A stretch of DNA of 64,000 nucleotides from positions 62,001 through 126,000 of the forward strand of contig JAKSRW010000002.1 in assembly GCA_024403355.1 (NCBI GenBank), written 5' to 3'. The stretch's first letter is position 1. The number at the start of each line of letters is the position of its first letter. Under the pieces are notes generated by a model. It did not search any database. It had not been told where the DNA came from and saw nothing but the letters and a program-made list of their open reading frames with translations. Positions 25,635 to 33,064 of this stretch are shown in pieces. Both the position numbers and the translations under genes were made by a program. The DNA is from Lachnospiraceae bacterium (GTDB lineage Bacteria > Bacillota > Clostridia > Lachnospirales > Lachnospiraceae).

Positions 25635-27896
25635 ATGGAATTAAAAAATTATAACACAGAAATTCCGGCAGATTTTACCAGTCCGGAAGACTTATATGAG
25701 CAGCTGAAAAAGAAGATTGTGGCTTATCATCCCTCGAGCGATTTAGCTCTGGTTGAGAAGGCCTATAAGCTTGCGTATGAGGCCCATAAGGACCAGAAGA
25801 GAAAATCAGGTGAGCCTTACATCATTCACCCTATCTGCGTAGCAATTATTCTTGCGGAGCTTGAGCTTGATATCGAGAGTATCGTAGCGGGAATACTTCA
25901 TGACGTAGTAGAGGACACTATCGTTACGGAGGAAGAGCTGACAGAAATGTTCGGTGCGGAAATCGCCCTTCTGGTAGATGGTGTAACAAAGCTGACAAAC
26001 CTGAATTATGCGGCGGATAAGGTTGAACTTCAGGCTGAAAACCTGAGAAAGATGTTCCTTGCCATGGCAAAGGATATCCGTGTAATTCTTATTAAGCTGG
26101 CCGACCGTCTCCATAACATGCGAACCATGCAGTACCAGCCGCCCCACAAGCAGTATGAGAAGTCTCGTGAGACGATGGATATTTACTCGCCCATCGCACA
26201 GCGTCTCGGTATTTCTAAAATTAAGATTGAGCTGGATGACCTTTCTCTCCAGTATCTTGAACCGGTAATGTACAAGGAGCTTTCGGCAAATGTGGCTGAG
26301 AAGCTCAGAGAAAAGCAGAATTTCATTCAGGAGATTACCGAAGAAGTAAGTGAGCATATGAAGGATGCAAGCATTGAGGCTAAGGTTAACGGCCGAGTTA
26401 AGCATCTCTTCAGTATTTATAAAAAGATGGTAACACAGAATAAGAGCCTTGATCAGGTTTACGATCTCTTTGCCGTCAGAATTATTGTAAATGATATTAA
26501 GGACTGCTATGCGGCACTTGGTGTAATCCATGAGATGTACAAGCCTATTCCCGGCCGATTCAAGGATTACATAGCAATGCCCAAGCCCAACATGTACCAG
26601 TCGCTTCATACCACACTTATCAGCCACAGCGGTCAGCCGTTCGAAATTCAGATAAGAACCTATGACATGCACAAGATTGCTGAATACGGTATTGCTGCGC
26701 ACTGGAAATATAAGGTCGATCCCGACGGAAAGCTCAGCCCCGATTCTGAGGAGGAGAAGCTTACCTGGCTCCGTCAGATTCTTGAATGGCAGAAGGATCT
26801 TTCTGATAATAAAGAGTTCCTTATGTTGTTAAAGGATGATTTAAATTTGTTCTCGGACAGCGTATTTTGCTTTACTCCCACCGGTGAAGTTAAGAACCTG
26901 ACAGTAGGCTCGACCCCTATTGACTTTGCCTACAGTATCCATAGTGCGGTAGGTAATAAGATGGTCGGTGCACGCGTAAACAACAAGATGGTACCCATTG
27001 ATTATGTAATTCAGAACGGTGACCAGATAGAAATCATTACCTCTCAGAATTCAAAGGGACCTTCACGTGACTGGCTGGCAATCGTTAAGTCTACACAGGC
27101 CAAGAACAAGATTAATCAGTGGTTCAGGTCTGAAAATAAGGAAGACAATATCGCAAAGGGCAAGGAGCTTCTTCTTGGCTGCTGCAAGGCCAAGGGTGTT
27201 GCGGCTTCGGATGTTTTAAAGCAGGAATATATAGACGTTGTATTAAAGAAATACGGCTACCATGACTGGGATGCCATTTATGCATCAATCGGTCACGGCG
27301 GAATCAAGGAGCATCAGGTTTTCCAGAGACTCTACGATGAGTACGAGAAGAAGCATAAGGTCGAAATGACTGATGAGCAGGTGCTTGATTCAATCCCCGA
27401 TAAGAAAGTCGAGAAGAAAGAAACCGGAAGCTCTAAGGGTGCTATAATTGTTCAGGGAATAGATGATGTGGCAGTTCATTTCTCAAGATGCTGTTCGCCT
27501 GTTCCGGGTGATGAGATCGTGGGCTTTGTTACCAGAGGCCGCGGCGTATCAATCCACAGAACCGACTGTATTAATGTTATGTGCATGAACGAGTTTGAAA
27601 GACAGAGACTTGTTCCTGCGGAGTGGAATGGTGCGGAGCAGAAGGAAAGCAAGCTTTTCTCTGCCGAAATCAGAATTTTCGCAAAGAACCGTCCAGGTGT
27701 TCTTCTTGGAATCTCGAAGGTTCTTACTGAGAATGATATTGCAATTACATCGATGAATGCACGTACCAGCAAGTCTGATACAGCTACTATTTCACTCAGC
27801 TTCGATGTAAAGGATACAGAGACCCTTAACACCATTATCGGTAAGCTCAGAAACGTTGAGAGCGTAATGGATATTGAACGTTCACGAGGCGGCTGA
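25635..27896 (+). CDS. relA: Bifunctional (p)ppGpp synthetase/hydrolase RelA/SpoT
   Basis: Long RSH stringent-response enzyme. In order: HD hydrolase domain (HPICVAIILAELELD, ILHDVVEDT), synthetase domain (YDLFAVRIIVND, GRFKDYIAMPKPNMYQSLHT, EIQIRT), a TGS domain near 395-455 (FTPTGEVKNL, DFAYSIHSAVGNK), a zinc-finger-like region with CCSPVPGD, and a C-terminal ACT domain (NRPGVLLGISKVLTENDI). Both HD ligands and the synthetase acidic motif are intact, so it can make and degrade the alarmone. 753 residues is normal. I take ATG 25635; in-frame GTG codons just upstream form its RBS-like GGTGGG. Confidence 0.94.
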   Translation: MELKNYNTEIPADFTSPEDLYEQLKKKIVAYHPSSDLALVEKAYKLAYEAHKDQKRKSGEPYIIHPICVAIILAELELDIESIVAGILHDVVEDTIVTEEELTEMFGAEIALLVDGVTKLTNLNYAADKVELQAENLRKMFLAMAKDIRVILIKLADRLHNMRTMQYQPPHKQYEKSRETMDIYSPIAQRLGISKIKIELDDLSLQYLEPVMYKELSANVAEKLREKQNFIQEITEEVSEHMKDASIEAKVNGRVKHLFSIYKKMVTQNKSLDQVYDLFAVRIIVNDIKDCYAALGVIHEMYKPIPGRFKDYIAMPKPNMYQSLHTTLISHSGQPFEIQIRTYDMHKIAEYGIAAHWKYKVDPDGKLSPDSEEEKLTWLRQILEWQKDLSDNKEFLMLLKDDLNLFSDSVFCFTPTGEVKNLTVGSTPIDFAYSIHSAVGNKMVGARVNNKMVPIDYVIQNGDQIEIITSQNSKGPSRDWLAIVKSTQAKNKINQWFRSENKEDNIAKGKELLLGCCKAKGVAASDVLKQEYIDVVLKKYGYHDWDAIYASIGHGGIKEHQVFQRLYDEYEKKHKVEMTDEQVLDSIPDKKVEKKETGSSKGAIIVQGIDDVAVHFSRCCSPVPGDEIVGFVTRGRGVSIHRTDCINVMCMNEFERQRLVPAEWNGAEQKESKLFSAEIRIFAKNRPGVLLGISKVLTENDIAITSMNARTSKSDTATISLSFDVKDTETLNTIIGKLRNVESVMDIERSRGG

Positions 27897-28022
27897 TAAT
27901 TATTTGTGAATAAAAATTTTATCCAGTGCTCTGTCTGTGGCTGAAAAACATGAAAGTGTTTTTCTGACGTGGTATGGGCACTGATTCTTTTATCTGAGAA
28001 GTTGCTTGCATTAGGAGGAGTT

Positions 28023-28658
28023 ATGAAGATAGAAAAACTGGTTGTTGGTGCGGTGATGACCAACTGCTATATTGTATACAATGAAAACAGTGAGCCGGAT
28101 GCGGCTTCGGGACTTAGGGAATGCTTTGTCGTGGATCCCGGAGACTACGCGAGTAGAATTCTGCAGCTGATGGATTCTTTGAAGCTTGAATGTAAGGCTA
28201 TTCTTCTTACGCACGGGCATTTTGATCACATTTATGCGGTGGATGAAATCCGTGAGAAAACGGGAGCACCGGTTTATGCGGGGGCAGATGAGGCAGAGCT
28301 TTTAGGCAACTGTGAGATGAATGTTTCAAAAAGAATCCGTAAGCCTGTAGAGGTCAGGGCAGATAAGCTGCTGAAGGACGGTGAAGTCATTCAACCCGCG
28401 GGAATAACCGTAAAGACCATATTTACACCCGGTCATACACAGGGATGCGTATGCTACTATCTGCGTGATGAGGGTCTGCTTATGAGCGGCGATACCCTGT
28501 TTGAGAGCAGCATCGGAAGAACGGATTTGCCTACCGGAAATGAGGCGGAGATTTTTAAATCAATAACAAGTAAACTATTGACATTGCCCGCTGATACAAA
28601 GGTGTATCCGGGACACGGAGGAGAGACTACCATTGAACGTGAAAGCAGATTTTTCTGA
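28023..28658 (+). CDS. MBL-fold hydrolase (glyoxalase II-like)
   Basis: A 211-residue metallo-beta-lactamase-fold hydrolase. LTHGHFDHI near 60-68 is the metal-binding HxHxDH motif; TPGHTQGCVCYYL and SGDTLFESSIGRTD supply later His and Asp ligands, and VYPGHGGETT the last His. These match small YcbL/glyoxalase-II-like thioester hydrolases; substrate unknown. RBS TAGGAGGAG lies five bases before ATG 28023. Its last 26 bases overlap the start of hemZ in another frame, so the two are translationally coupled. Confidence 0.9.
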   Translation: MKIEKLVVGAVMTNCYIVYNENSEPDAASGLRECFVVDPGDYASRILQLMDSLKLECKAILLTHGHFDHIYAVDEIREKTGAPVYAGADEAELLGNCEMNVSKRIRKPVEVRADKLLKDGEVIQPAGITVKTIFTPGHTQGCVCYYLRDEGLLMSGDTLFESSIGRTDLPTGNEAEIFKSITSKLLTLPADTKVYPGHGGETTIERESRFF

Positions 28659-30288
28659 AATTGATTTCTCACAGGACCTGGGTCCCCTTTTTAAATTCTT
28701 TTATCCGGGCGCAGAGGTTTTATGCAGAACAGGAATAAACGCTGTAAGCGGAAATGACGCATTTTCTGGAAATATTAAATCAGAAATTAATATATCCGGA
28801 GAGGCTGAAAATGCAGATTTTGAAGCCGAAGAGCTGTATCTGTTTTTTGATACAAGGGATGAAGAGTTTAAAATCTATCTGAACGGCAGGCAGGAAGTCA
28901 GTGAAAAGGTGGATTTCCTGGGGACTACAGATGTAGAAGAATCTGTCGGACACATTATGCCTCTCGAAAAGGTACGTCGCCGTGATTATAAAAATCAGCT
29001 GATGAGAGCGGTTTACAGAATACTTGAAAAAAGAACCGGCAAGAGTCTGCCCTGGGGCACATTGACGGGAGTACGTCCCACAAAGCTCTGCTTTGACAGA
29101 CTGGAGAAGGGGCTGGAAGATAATGTAACGCATATGCGCGAGACCTACTATTGCAGTGAGAAAAAGGCAGTACTGGCTGAACAAATTGCAAAGAAGGAAC
29201 TCAGACTTCTTCAGGAGCTCGACTATAAAAACGGATACAGTCTTTATGTTGGCTTTCCTTTTTGTCCGAGCATCTGCAATTACTGCTCGTTCGGTTCACA
29301 TCCTACTGACAGGTTCGGTCATCTGATAGAGCCTTACATCGAGGCACTTTTACATGAAATAGACGAGTGCGCAGGACTTATAAGGGATTTAAAGCTGGAG
29401 ACGGTATATTTTGGCGGAGGCACACCTACCGCGGTATCGGCAGAGCAGCTGGCCCGTGTAATAAAGCGTGTGAAGGAGCGTTTTGATTTTTCAAATGTAA
29501 AGGAATTCAGTGTTGAAGCGGGACGCCCCGACTGCATAGATGCGGAGAAGCTTCAGGTTCTTAAGGATGCAGGAGTGACCAGGATTTCCATAAATCCTCA
29601 GTCAATGAGACAAAAGACTTTGGATATTATCGGAAGAAGACATACTGCGGAAAAAACGGTTGAGGCCTTCAGACTTGCCAGAAGCATGGGCTTTGACGAT
29701 ATAAATATGGATATAATCGCAGGTTTATCAGGTGAGTGCCTTGAAGATATGAAATACACTCTTGATGAAATCGCAAAGCTGGATCCGGAGAGTATCACGG
29801 TGCATACGCTGGCATTAAAGAGAGCGGCAAGGCTGACTACTGAAAAGGAGAATTTCGCAGGCTGTGAGGCTTCTGAGGTTCCGGAGATGGTGGAATATGC
29901 GGCTGATTTTTGCAAAAAGCACGGTTATGAGCCATATTATCTCTACCGTCAGAAGAATATGACTGAGAATCTGGAAAATGTAGGCTATGCAAAACCGGGT
30001 AAAGAAGGTCTATACAATATCCTGATAATGGAGGAGCAGCAGATGATTCTGGCTTTGGGAGCCGGTTCATCATCCAAATTTACAGACTACAGATATCTGG
30101 AAAAGCTCAGAAAGCTCGAAAACGGATGCAGTCCTTTAAATGATGCGGAGCTTGAAGCAGGTCCTATTATCAGACGCTTCGGACGCGTGGAGAATGTAAA
30201 GGCAGTAGGAATTTACATTGACCAGATAGATGAAATGATTAAAAGAAAACGTGAATTTCTGGGTGTAGATACGGAGAAAAATCAGTAA
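28633..30288 (+). CDS. hemZ: Coproporphyrinogen dehydrogenase HemZ (radical SAM)
   Basis: HemN-like radical SAM protein of the HemZ subgroup. The 4Fe-4S ligands are C211-x3-C215-x2-C218 in CPSICNYCS; GGGTPTA follows near 258, and SVEAGRPD and NPQSMRQKTLDIIGRRH are HemZ-type signatures. The N-terminal 200 residues form the extra domain of this subgroup. Start is TTG 28633 with GGAGGAG nine bases upstream, inside the end of the MBL gene. No other haem gene is in the window, and HemZ enzymes in anaerobes may act on substrates other than coproporphyrinogen. Confidence 0.9.
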   Translation: MNVKADFSEIDFSQDLGPLFKFFYPGAEVLCRTGINAVSGNDAFSGNIKSEINISGEAENADFEAEELYLFFDTRDEEFKIYLNGRQEVSEKVDFLGTTDVEESVGHIMPLEKVRRRDYKNQLMRAVYRILEKRTGKSLPWGTLTGVRPTKLCFDRLEKGLEDNVTHMRETYYCSEKKAVLAEQIAKKELRLLQELDYKNGYSLYVGFPFCPSICNYCSFGSHPTDRFGHLIEPYIEALLHEIDECAGLIRDLKLETVYFGGGTPTAVSAEQLARVIKRVKERFDFSNVKEFSVEAGRPDCIDAEKLQVLKDAGVTRISINPQSMRQKTLDIIGRRHTAEKTVEAFRLARSMGFDDINMDIIAGLSGECLEDMKYTLDEIAKLDPESITVHTLALKRAARLTTEKENFAGCEASEVPEMVEYAADFCKKHGYEPYYLYRQKNMTENLENVGYAKPGKEGLYNILIMEEQQMILALGAGSSSKFTDYRYLEKLRKLENGCSPLNDAELEAGPIIRRFGRVENVKAVGIYIDQIDEMIKRKREFLGVDTEKNQ

Positions 30289-30325
30289 ACAAATTGAATT
30301 ATTCAGCAAAATATGGTAAAATATT

Positions 30326-30363
30326 ATATAACAAGTGACAAGCGATACGTTCACGAATTTGCC
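30326..30363 (+). repeat. Dispersed structured repeat, copy B
   Basis: Matches copy A at 11531-11570 over about 38 bases with some changes; GTGA at 30335-30338 pairs with TCAC at 30351-30354. It lies in the 236-base gap between hemZ and the HD-GYP gene; the rest of that gap is AT-rich with no other element I can name. Confidence 0.5.
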
Positions 30364-30524
30364 CTGTAAATAACCGGCAATTATTTAGCATACGAAGGAT
30401 TTAGTGAAATATATCGGCAGTCTGCTTCGGGGGAGTGGTAAATGCTTTTGTCAGTTACTTTATAGTATGGGAATAAAGATGATTGGGACATTGGGCTTAC
30501 AGACACGTGTATGAGGGTTTATAA

Positions 30525-31172
30525 ATGATTAAGGGTAAAAAAGAACTAATAGATTTGTTTAATATGGAGCAGGAGCACATGGAGGATGTGGATGAAGCTA
30601 TCGACCATGGTATCCTGGTTGCGAATCTGGCCTACAGACTGGCAAAGGAGCTGGGCTACTCGCAGGAATTCTGCGAGAAGATGGCTGATGCCGGTATTCT
30701 TCATGATATCGGTAAAATGAAGATCAGCGGTTACCTTTACGGTCGTAGAAAAAATGTACTGAAAATCGAGGAAATTAAATACGTCAGAAAGCACCCCGCA
30801 CTGGGCTACGATTTCCTGACCAAGGAGAATATCGTTGACGAAGAATCCCGCCAAATGATTCTTCATCACCACGAGAACGTAGACGGCTCGGGATATCCGG
30901 ACAATATGAAGGGCGATGATATCCCTGTCGGTTCACGTATCCTGCGTATCAGCGATGTGTATTCGGCGCTTGTGTCGGAACGTCCCTACCGTGCAGCCTT
31001 CGACAAGGAAACTGCCATGGAGCTGATGATAGATGAGGTAAAGAACTTCGACATGAAGTTTTTCCTGGCATTTATGAGGGTAGTGCATGCTGATGATTTT
31101 GTTGAAATAGATGAATATGTGGAGAATTGTAACGCAAAGACACATGTAAAAGAAATAGGAATTGCGAATTGA
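30525..31172 (+). CDS. Stand-alone HD-GYP phosphodiesterase
   Basis: A 215-residue single-domain HD-GYP protein, the family that degrades cyclic di-GMP. ILHDIGK holds the H60-D61 pair, HPALGYDFL the next His, HHHENVDGSGYP at 114-125 the HHExxDGxGYP signature, and RILRISDVYSALVSERPYR the DxxxAL region. All metal ligands appear intact. No receiver or membrane segment is present. RBS GAGGG is nine bases before the ATG. A structured repeat lies 160 bases upstream. It ends just before the AT-rich island. Confidence 0.9.
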   Translation: MIKGKKELIDLFNMEQEHMEDVDEAIDHGILVANLAYRLAKELGYSQEFCEKMADAGILHDIGKMKISGYLYGRRKNVLKIEEIKYVRKHPALGYDFLTKENIVDEESRQMILHHHENVDGSGYPDNMKGDDIPVGSRILRISDVYSALVSERPYRAAFDKETAMELMIDEVKNFDMKFFLAFMRVVHADDFVEIDEYVENCNAKTHVKEIGIAN

Positions 31173-31220
31173 AAAACAGAGTAAAATTTGCAGATTTGTA
31201 AAAGAACGGGGATGTTATAA

Positions 31221-31538
31221 ATGAAAATATATTATGAATCTCAGGATGGCTGGAGTAAAGAAGATTATTACTACCTGCATAGAGTACTGCACAGATTGTT
31301 TTTTTACTATAAAAAGAATTGTGAAGAAATTCGATTGATGGAAATTCAAAAGATGTCTGAAAAGACGAAGGTATTGATATTCTGTATAATAAAATATTAT
31401 GGCTATGATCATTTATTGGATGAGTTTGAAAATTTAAAGCCTTTGAAAGATACCAAGCCGTTAAGAGAACGACTTGTATTAGATGATAACCCGTTGCCGG
31501 AAACTAATATATATAAAGATATGAATGTTGCTTGTTGA
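31221..31538 (+). CDS. Small unknown protein of the accessory island
   Basis: A 105-residue protein rich in Tyr, Lys and Glu, with no signal peptide. GGGG and a good start context precede the ATG. Base composition is much more AT-rich than the genes to its left. It lies 17 bases upstream of the nucleotidyltransferase-like gene, so the two form a pair. I recognise no family. Confidence 0.65.
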   Translation: MKIYYESQDGWSKEDYYYLHRVLHRLFFYYKKNCEEIRLMEIQKMSEKTKVLIFCIIKYYGYDHLLDEFENLKPLKDTKPLRERLVLDDNPLPETNIYKDMNVAC

Positions 31539-31554
31539 AGGGATATGAAATTGA

Positions 31555-32112
31555 ATGCAAAAGAGCACATTGGATAATTTCGAAAGAGCGTTATATCGTC
31601 TTGATGAGTTACTTGTTGAAACTAACCACGAATCAATAGAAATTAGAGCACTTGGCGGATTTGCCATGATGTATTATGGTGTTCGCGAAAATGGATATAC
31701 TATAGATATTGACTCATTGACTCCTGATTATGATTCAAAAGTTCTTGAACTTATCAAACAGGTAGGCGCTGAGCTTAATATGGAGTATGACTGGTTGAAT
31801 ACTGACGTTTCAATGCTTGATGGTTTCTTAAATATATTAGCAAACAAGATTACTTGGAATAAATCTGAGTATACATTTAAAAGAATTAATTTATTAGTTG
31901 CGGATATGATTGGACTTTTACAGTCAAAGGTTAAAGCCGTCAATGATGGGGGAATAGTTCCCAGAATAACTGATAAAAAAGACTTGGTTTCTATTTTGAA
32001 AAAGATATCAGTTAACGACATTTATGAATTGAATGCAAATGATAAATGTAGATTTATTGAAACTGACTATCCAAGATGTTATGAATACTTAACGGTTATT
32101 GGTAGCTGGTAA
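31555..32112 (+). CDS. Nucleotidyltransferase-like protein (DUF6036-like)
   Basis: A 185-residue protein whose first part resembles minimal nucleotidyltransferases: GGFAMMYYGV near 34-43 followed by YTIDIDSL (D51, D53), the GG-x-A...R/Y-x-T-x-DIDL pattern seen in DUF6036, AbiEii and related folds. The rest is helical. Such proteins act in toxin-antitoxin or phage-defence pairs but also elsewhere. The 105-residue protein just upstream could be its partner. The RBS GAAGGG is about 13 bases before the ATG. Family placement is by motif only. Confidence 0.65.
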   Translation: MQKSTLDNFERALYRLDELLVETNHESIEIRALGGFAMMYYGVRENGYTIDIDSLTPDYDSKVLELIKQVGAELNMEYDWLNTDVSMLDGFLNILANKITWNKSEYTFKRINLLVADMIGLLQSKVKAVNDGGIVPRITDKKDLVSILKKISVNDIYELNANDKCRFIETDYPRCYEYLTVIGSW

Positions 32113-32172
32113 AATTTTTATTAAATAGGAAATATGAATAATATTTTTGTGATAAGTGACTTGATTTAACAG

Positions 32173-32203
32173 GCGTCGGCTCTATGATGGGCTGGCGCTT
32201 TTT
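32173..32203 (+). terminator. Rho-independent terminator
   Basis: GCGTCGGCTC pairs with GGGCTGGCGC (three wobbles) around TATGAT and runs into five T residues, between the nucleotidyltransferase-like gene and the convergent regulator gene. Confidence 0.8.
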
Positions 32204-32220
32204 ATATGTAGAATAAAGCT

Positions 32221-32535
32221 TTATGACTTGTTTGCCAGGTCTTTTACTATAGCGGCAATATTTCGTAGCTGCTCTGCACTAAGTCTTTTGAGATTAATGT
32301 TTACTTCATGCAGCAGTTCCGGATCCTTTGCATCTACGATAAAAAAATCCTGCGGAGTGATATTTAAAAATTCGCATATATAGAAAAAAGATGACATAGA
32401 AGGTAATGCTTTTCCTGTTTCAATATTGTTGATATAACCGGGATTCTGCCCTATCGATAAACTCATATCTCTGGCTGAAACGCCTTTGTTAATTCTAAGC
32501 TCTGCTAGTCTTGAAGGAAATAAATCTTCGTACAT
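32221..32535 (-). CDS. XRE family regulator of the island
   Basis: A 104-residue DNA-binding protein. Residues 7-65 are an XRE helix-turn-helix: RLAELRINKGVSARDMSLSIGQNPGYINNIETGKALPS. The C-terminal 40 residues are helical and may dimerise. ATG 32535 has GGTGGTGGG at good spacing; an upstream in-frame GTG at 32547 is less likely. It is divergent from the exported-protein genes and faces a palindrome that overlaps both promoters, so it probably represses itself and the genes to its right. Confidence 0.88.
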   Translation of the reverse strand: MYEDLFPSRLAELRINKGVSARDMSLSIGQNPGYINNIETGKALPSMSSFFYICEFLNITPQDFFIVDAKDPELLHEVNINLKRLSAEQLRNIAAIVKDLANKS

Positions 32536-32552
32536 TATACCCACCACCTTTT

Positions 32553-32580
32553 ATCATATTATATATGATATTTGTGTCAA
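32553..32580 (-). promoter_or_regulatory. Promoter of the XRE gene (minus strand)
   Basis: On the minus strand TTGACA (complement of 32575-32580) is followed after 16 bases by TATGAT (complement of 32553-32558), 18 bases before the gene start. Confidence 0.7.
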
Positions 32581-32606
32581 AATATTTGACCCAAAGTGAT
32601 ATTTGT
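32566..32606. promoter_or_regulatory. Candidate operator between divergent promoters
   Basis: The perfect palindrome GTCAAAATATTTGAC at 32576-32590 overlaps both -35 elements. A direct repeat TGATATTTGT at 32566-32575 and 32597-32606 flanks it with a 31-base period, about three helical turns. This is a fitting target for the XRE protein. Confidence 0.7.
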
Positions 32607-32614
32607 AGTATAAT
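32586..32614 (+). promoter_or_regulatory. Forward promoter into the exported-protein genes
   Basis: TTGACC at 32586-32591, 17-base spacer, TATAAT at 32609-32614. It reads toward the decayed DUF6273 gene and the large exported protein. Confidence 0.78.
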
Positions 32615-32687
32615 ATCGGAAATAAACTGATATATTGCGTTTGTTTGAGATTGTTAGAATAAATAATTTATGAGGGGGTAAGTATTA

Positions 32688-33036
32688 TGGGGGTCTTAAA
32701 AAATGTTTATGCTGTATTGCTCTTTTGATAGTTGCGATTATATCTATTCCTGCAATACAAAGCCATGCCGCCGGTAAGGCAAAGCTGGAGCTGGAATTTA
32801 CCGATGGAAGTAGAAGTATATGGAAAACGGAAGACGAAAAGCTTGAATTGGGTAAGAAGAAATTAGCGTATGTTTATTTCGGGAATTATCCACAGACAGA
32901 GATAAATTGTTATTATTTCTCGGGCGTATCCTATGATGGAGTTGCAAGGATAATATTTGATCAGTATGATTTTTTAAATAATGATATTGCATTATGTCCT
33001 GTACTGAAACTAAATATGTCTTCGATAATAGGTTGA
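32688..33036 (+). pseudogene. Decayed DUF6273 exported protein
   Basis: The ATG at 32688, after a GAGGGGG site, opens a frame that stops after 13 codons, while the next frame encodes a complete signal peptide (hydrophobic, ending SHAA) and then GKAKLELEFTDG...LAYVYFGNYPQTEI, parallel to the start of the intact gene at 36621. One extra G in the run ATGGGGG would join them. Downstream, the sequence jumps from YPQTEI straight to the C-terminal CPVLKLNMSSIIG, which matches CPALYLNLSSIVK of the intact paralogue, so about 190 residues are missing. Two independent lesions mean a pseudogene rather than a phase-variable gene. Confidence 0.75.
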
Positions 33037-33064
33037 TGGTTAATAGAAACGGAGGATTATGACT

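Noticed and set aside
27943..27964. Terminator after relA
   Set aside because: GAAAAACAT/GTGTTTTTC forms a stem but no T run follows outside it, so I did not list it as a terminator.
32688..32700. Phase-variable G tract in the DUF6273 copy
   Set aside because: Only five G residues, and a separate large deletion already disables the gene.
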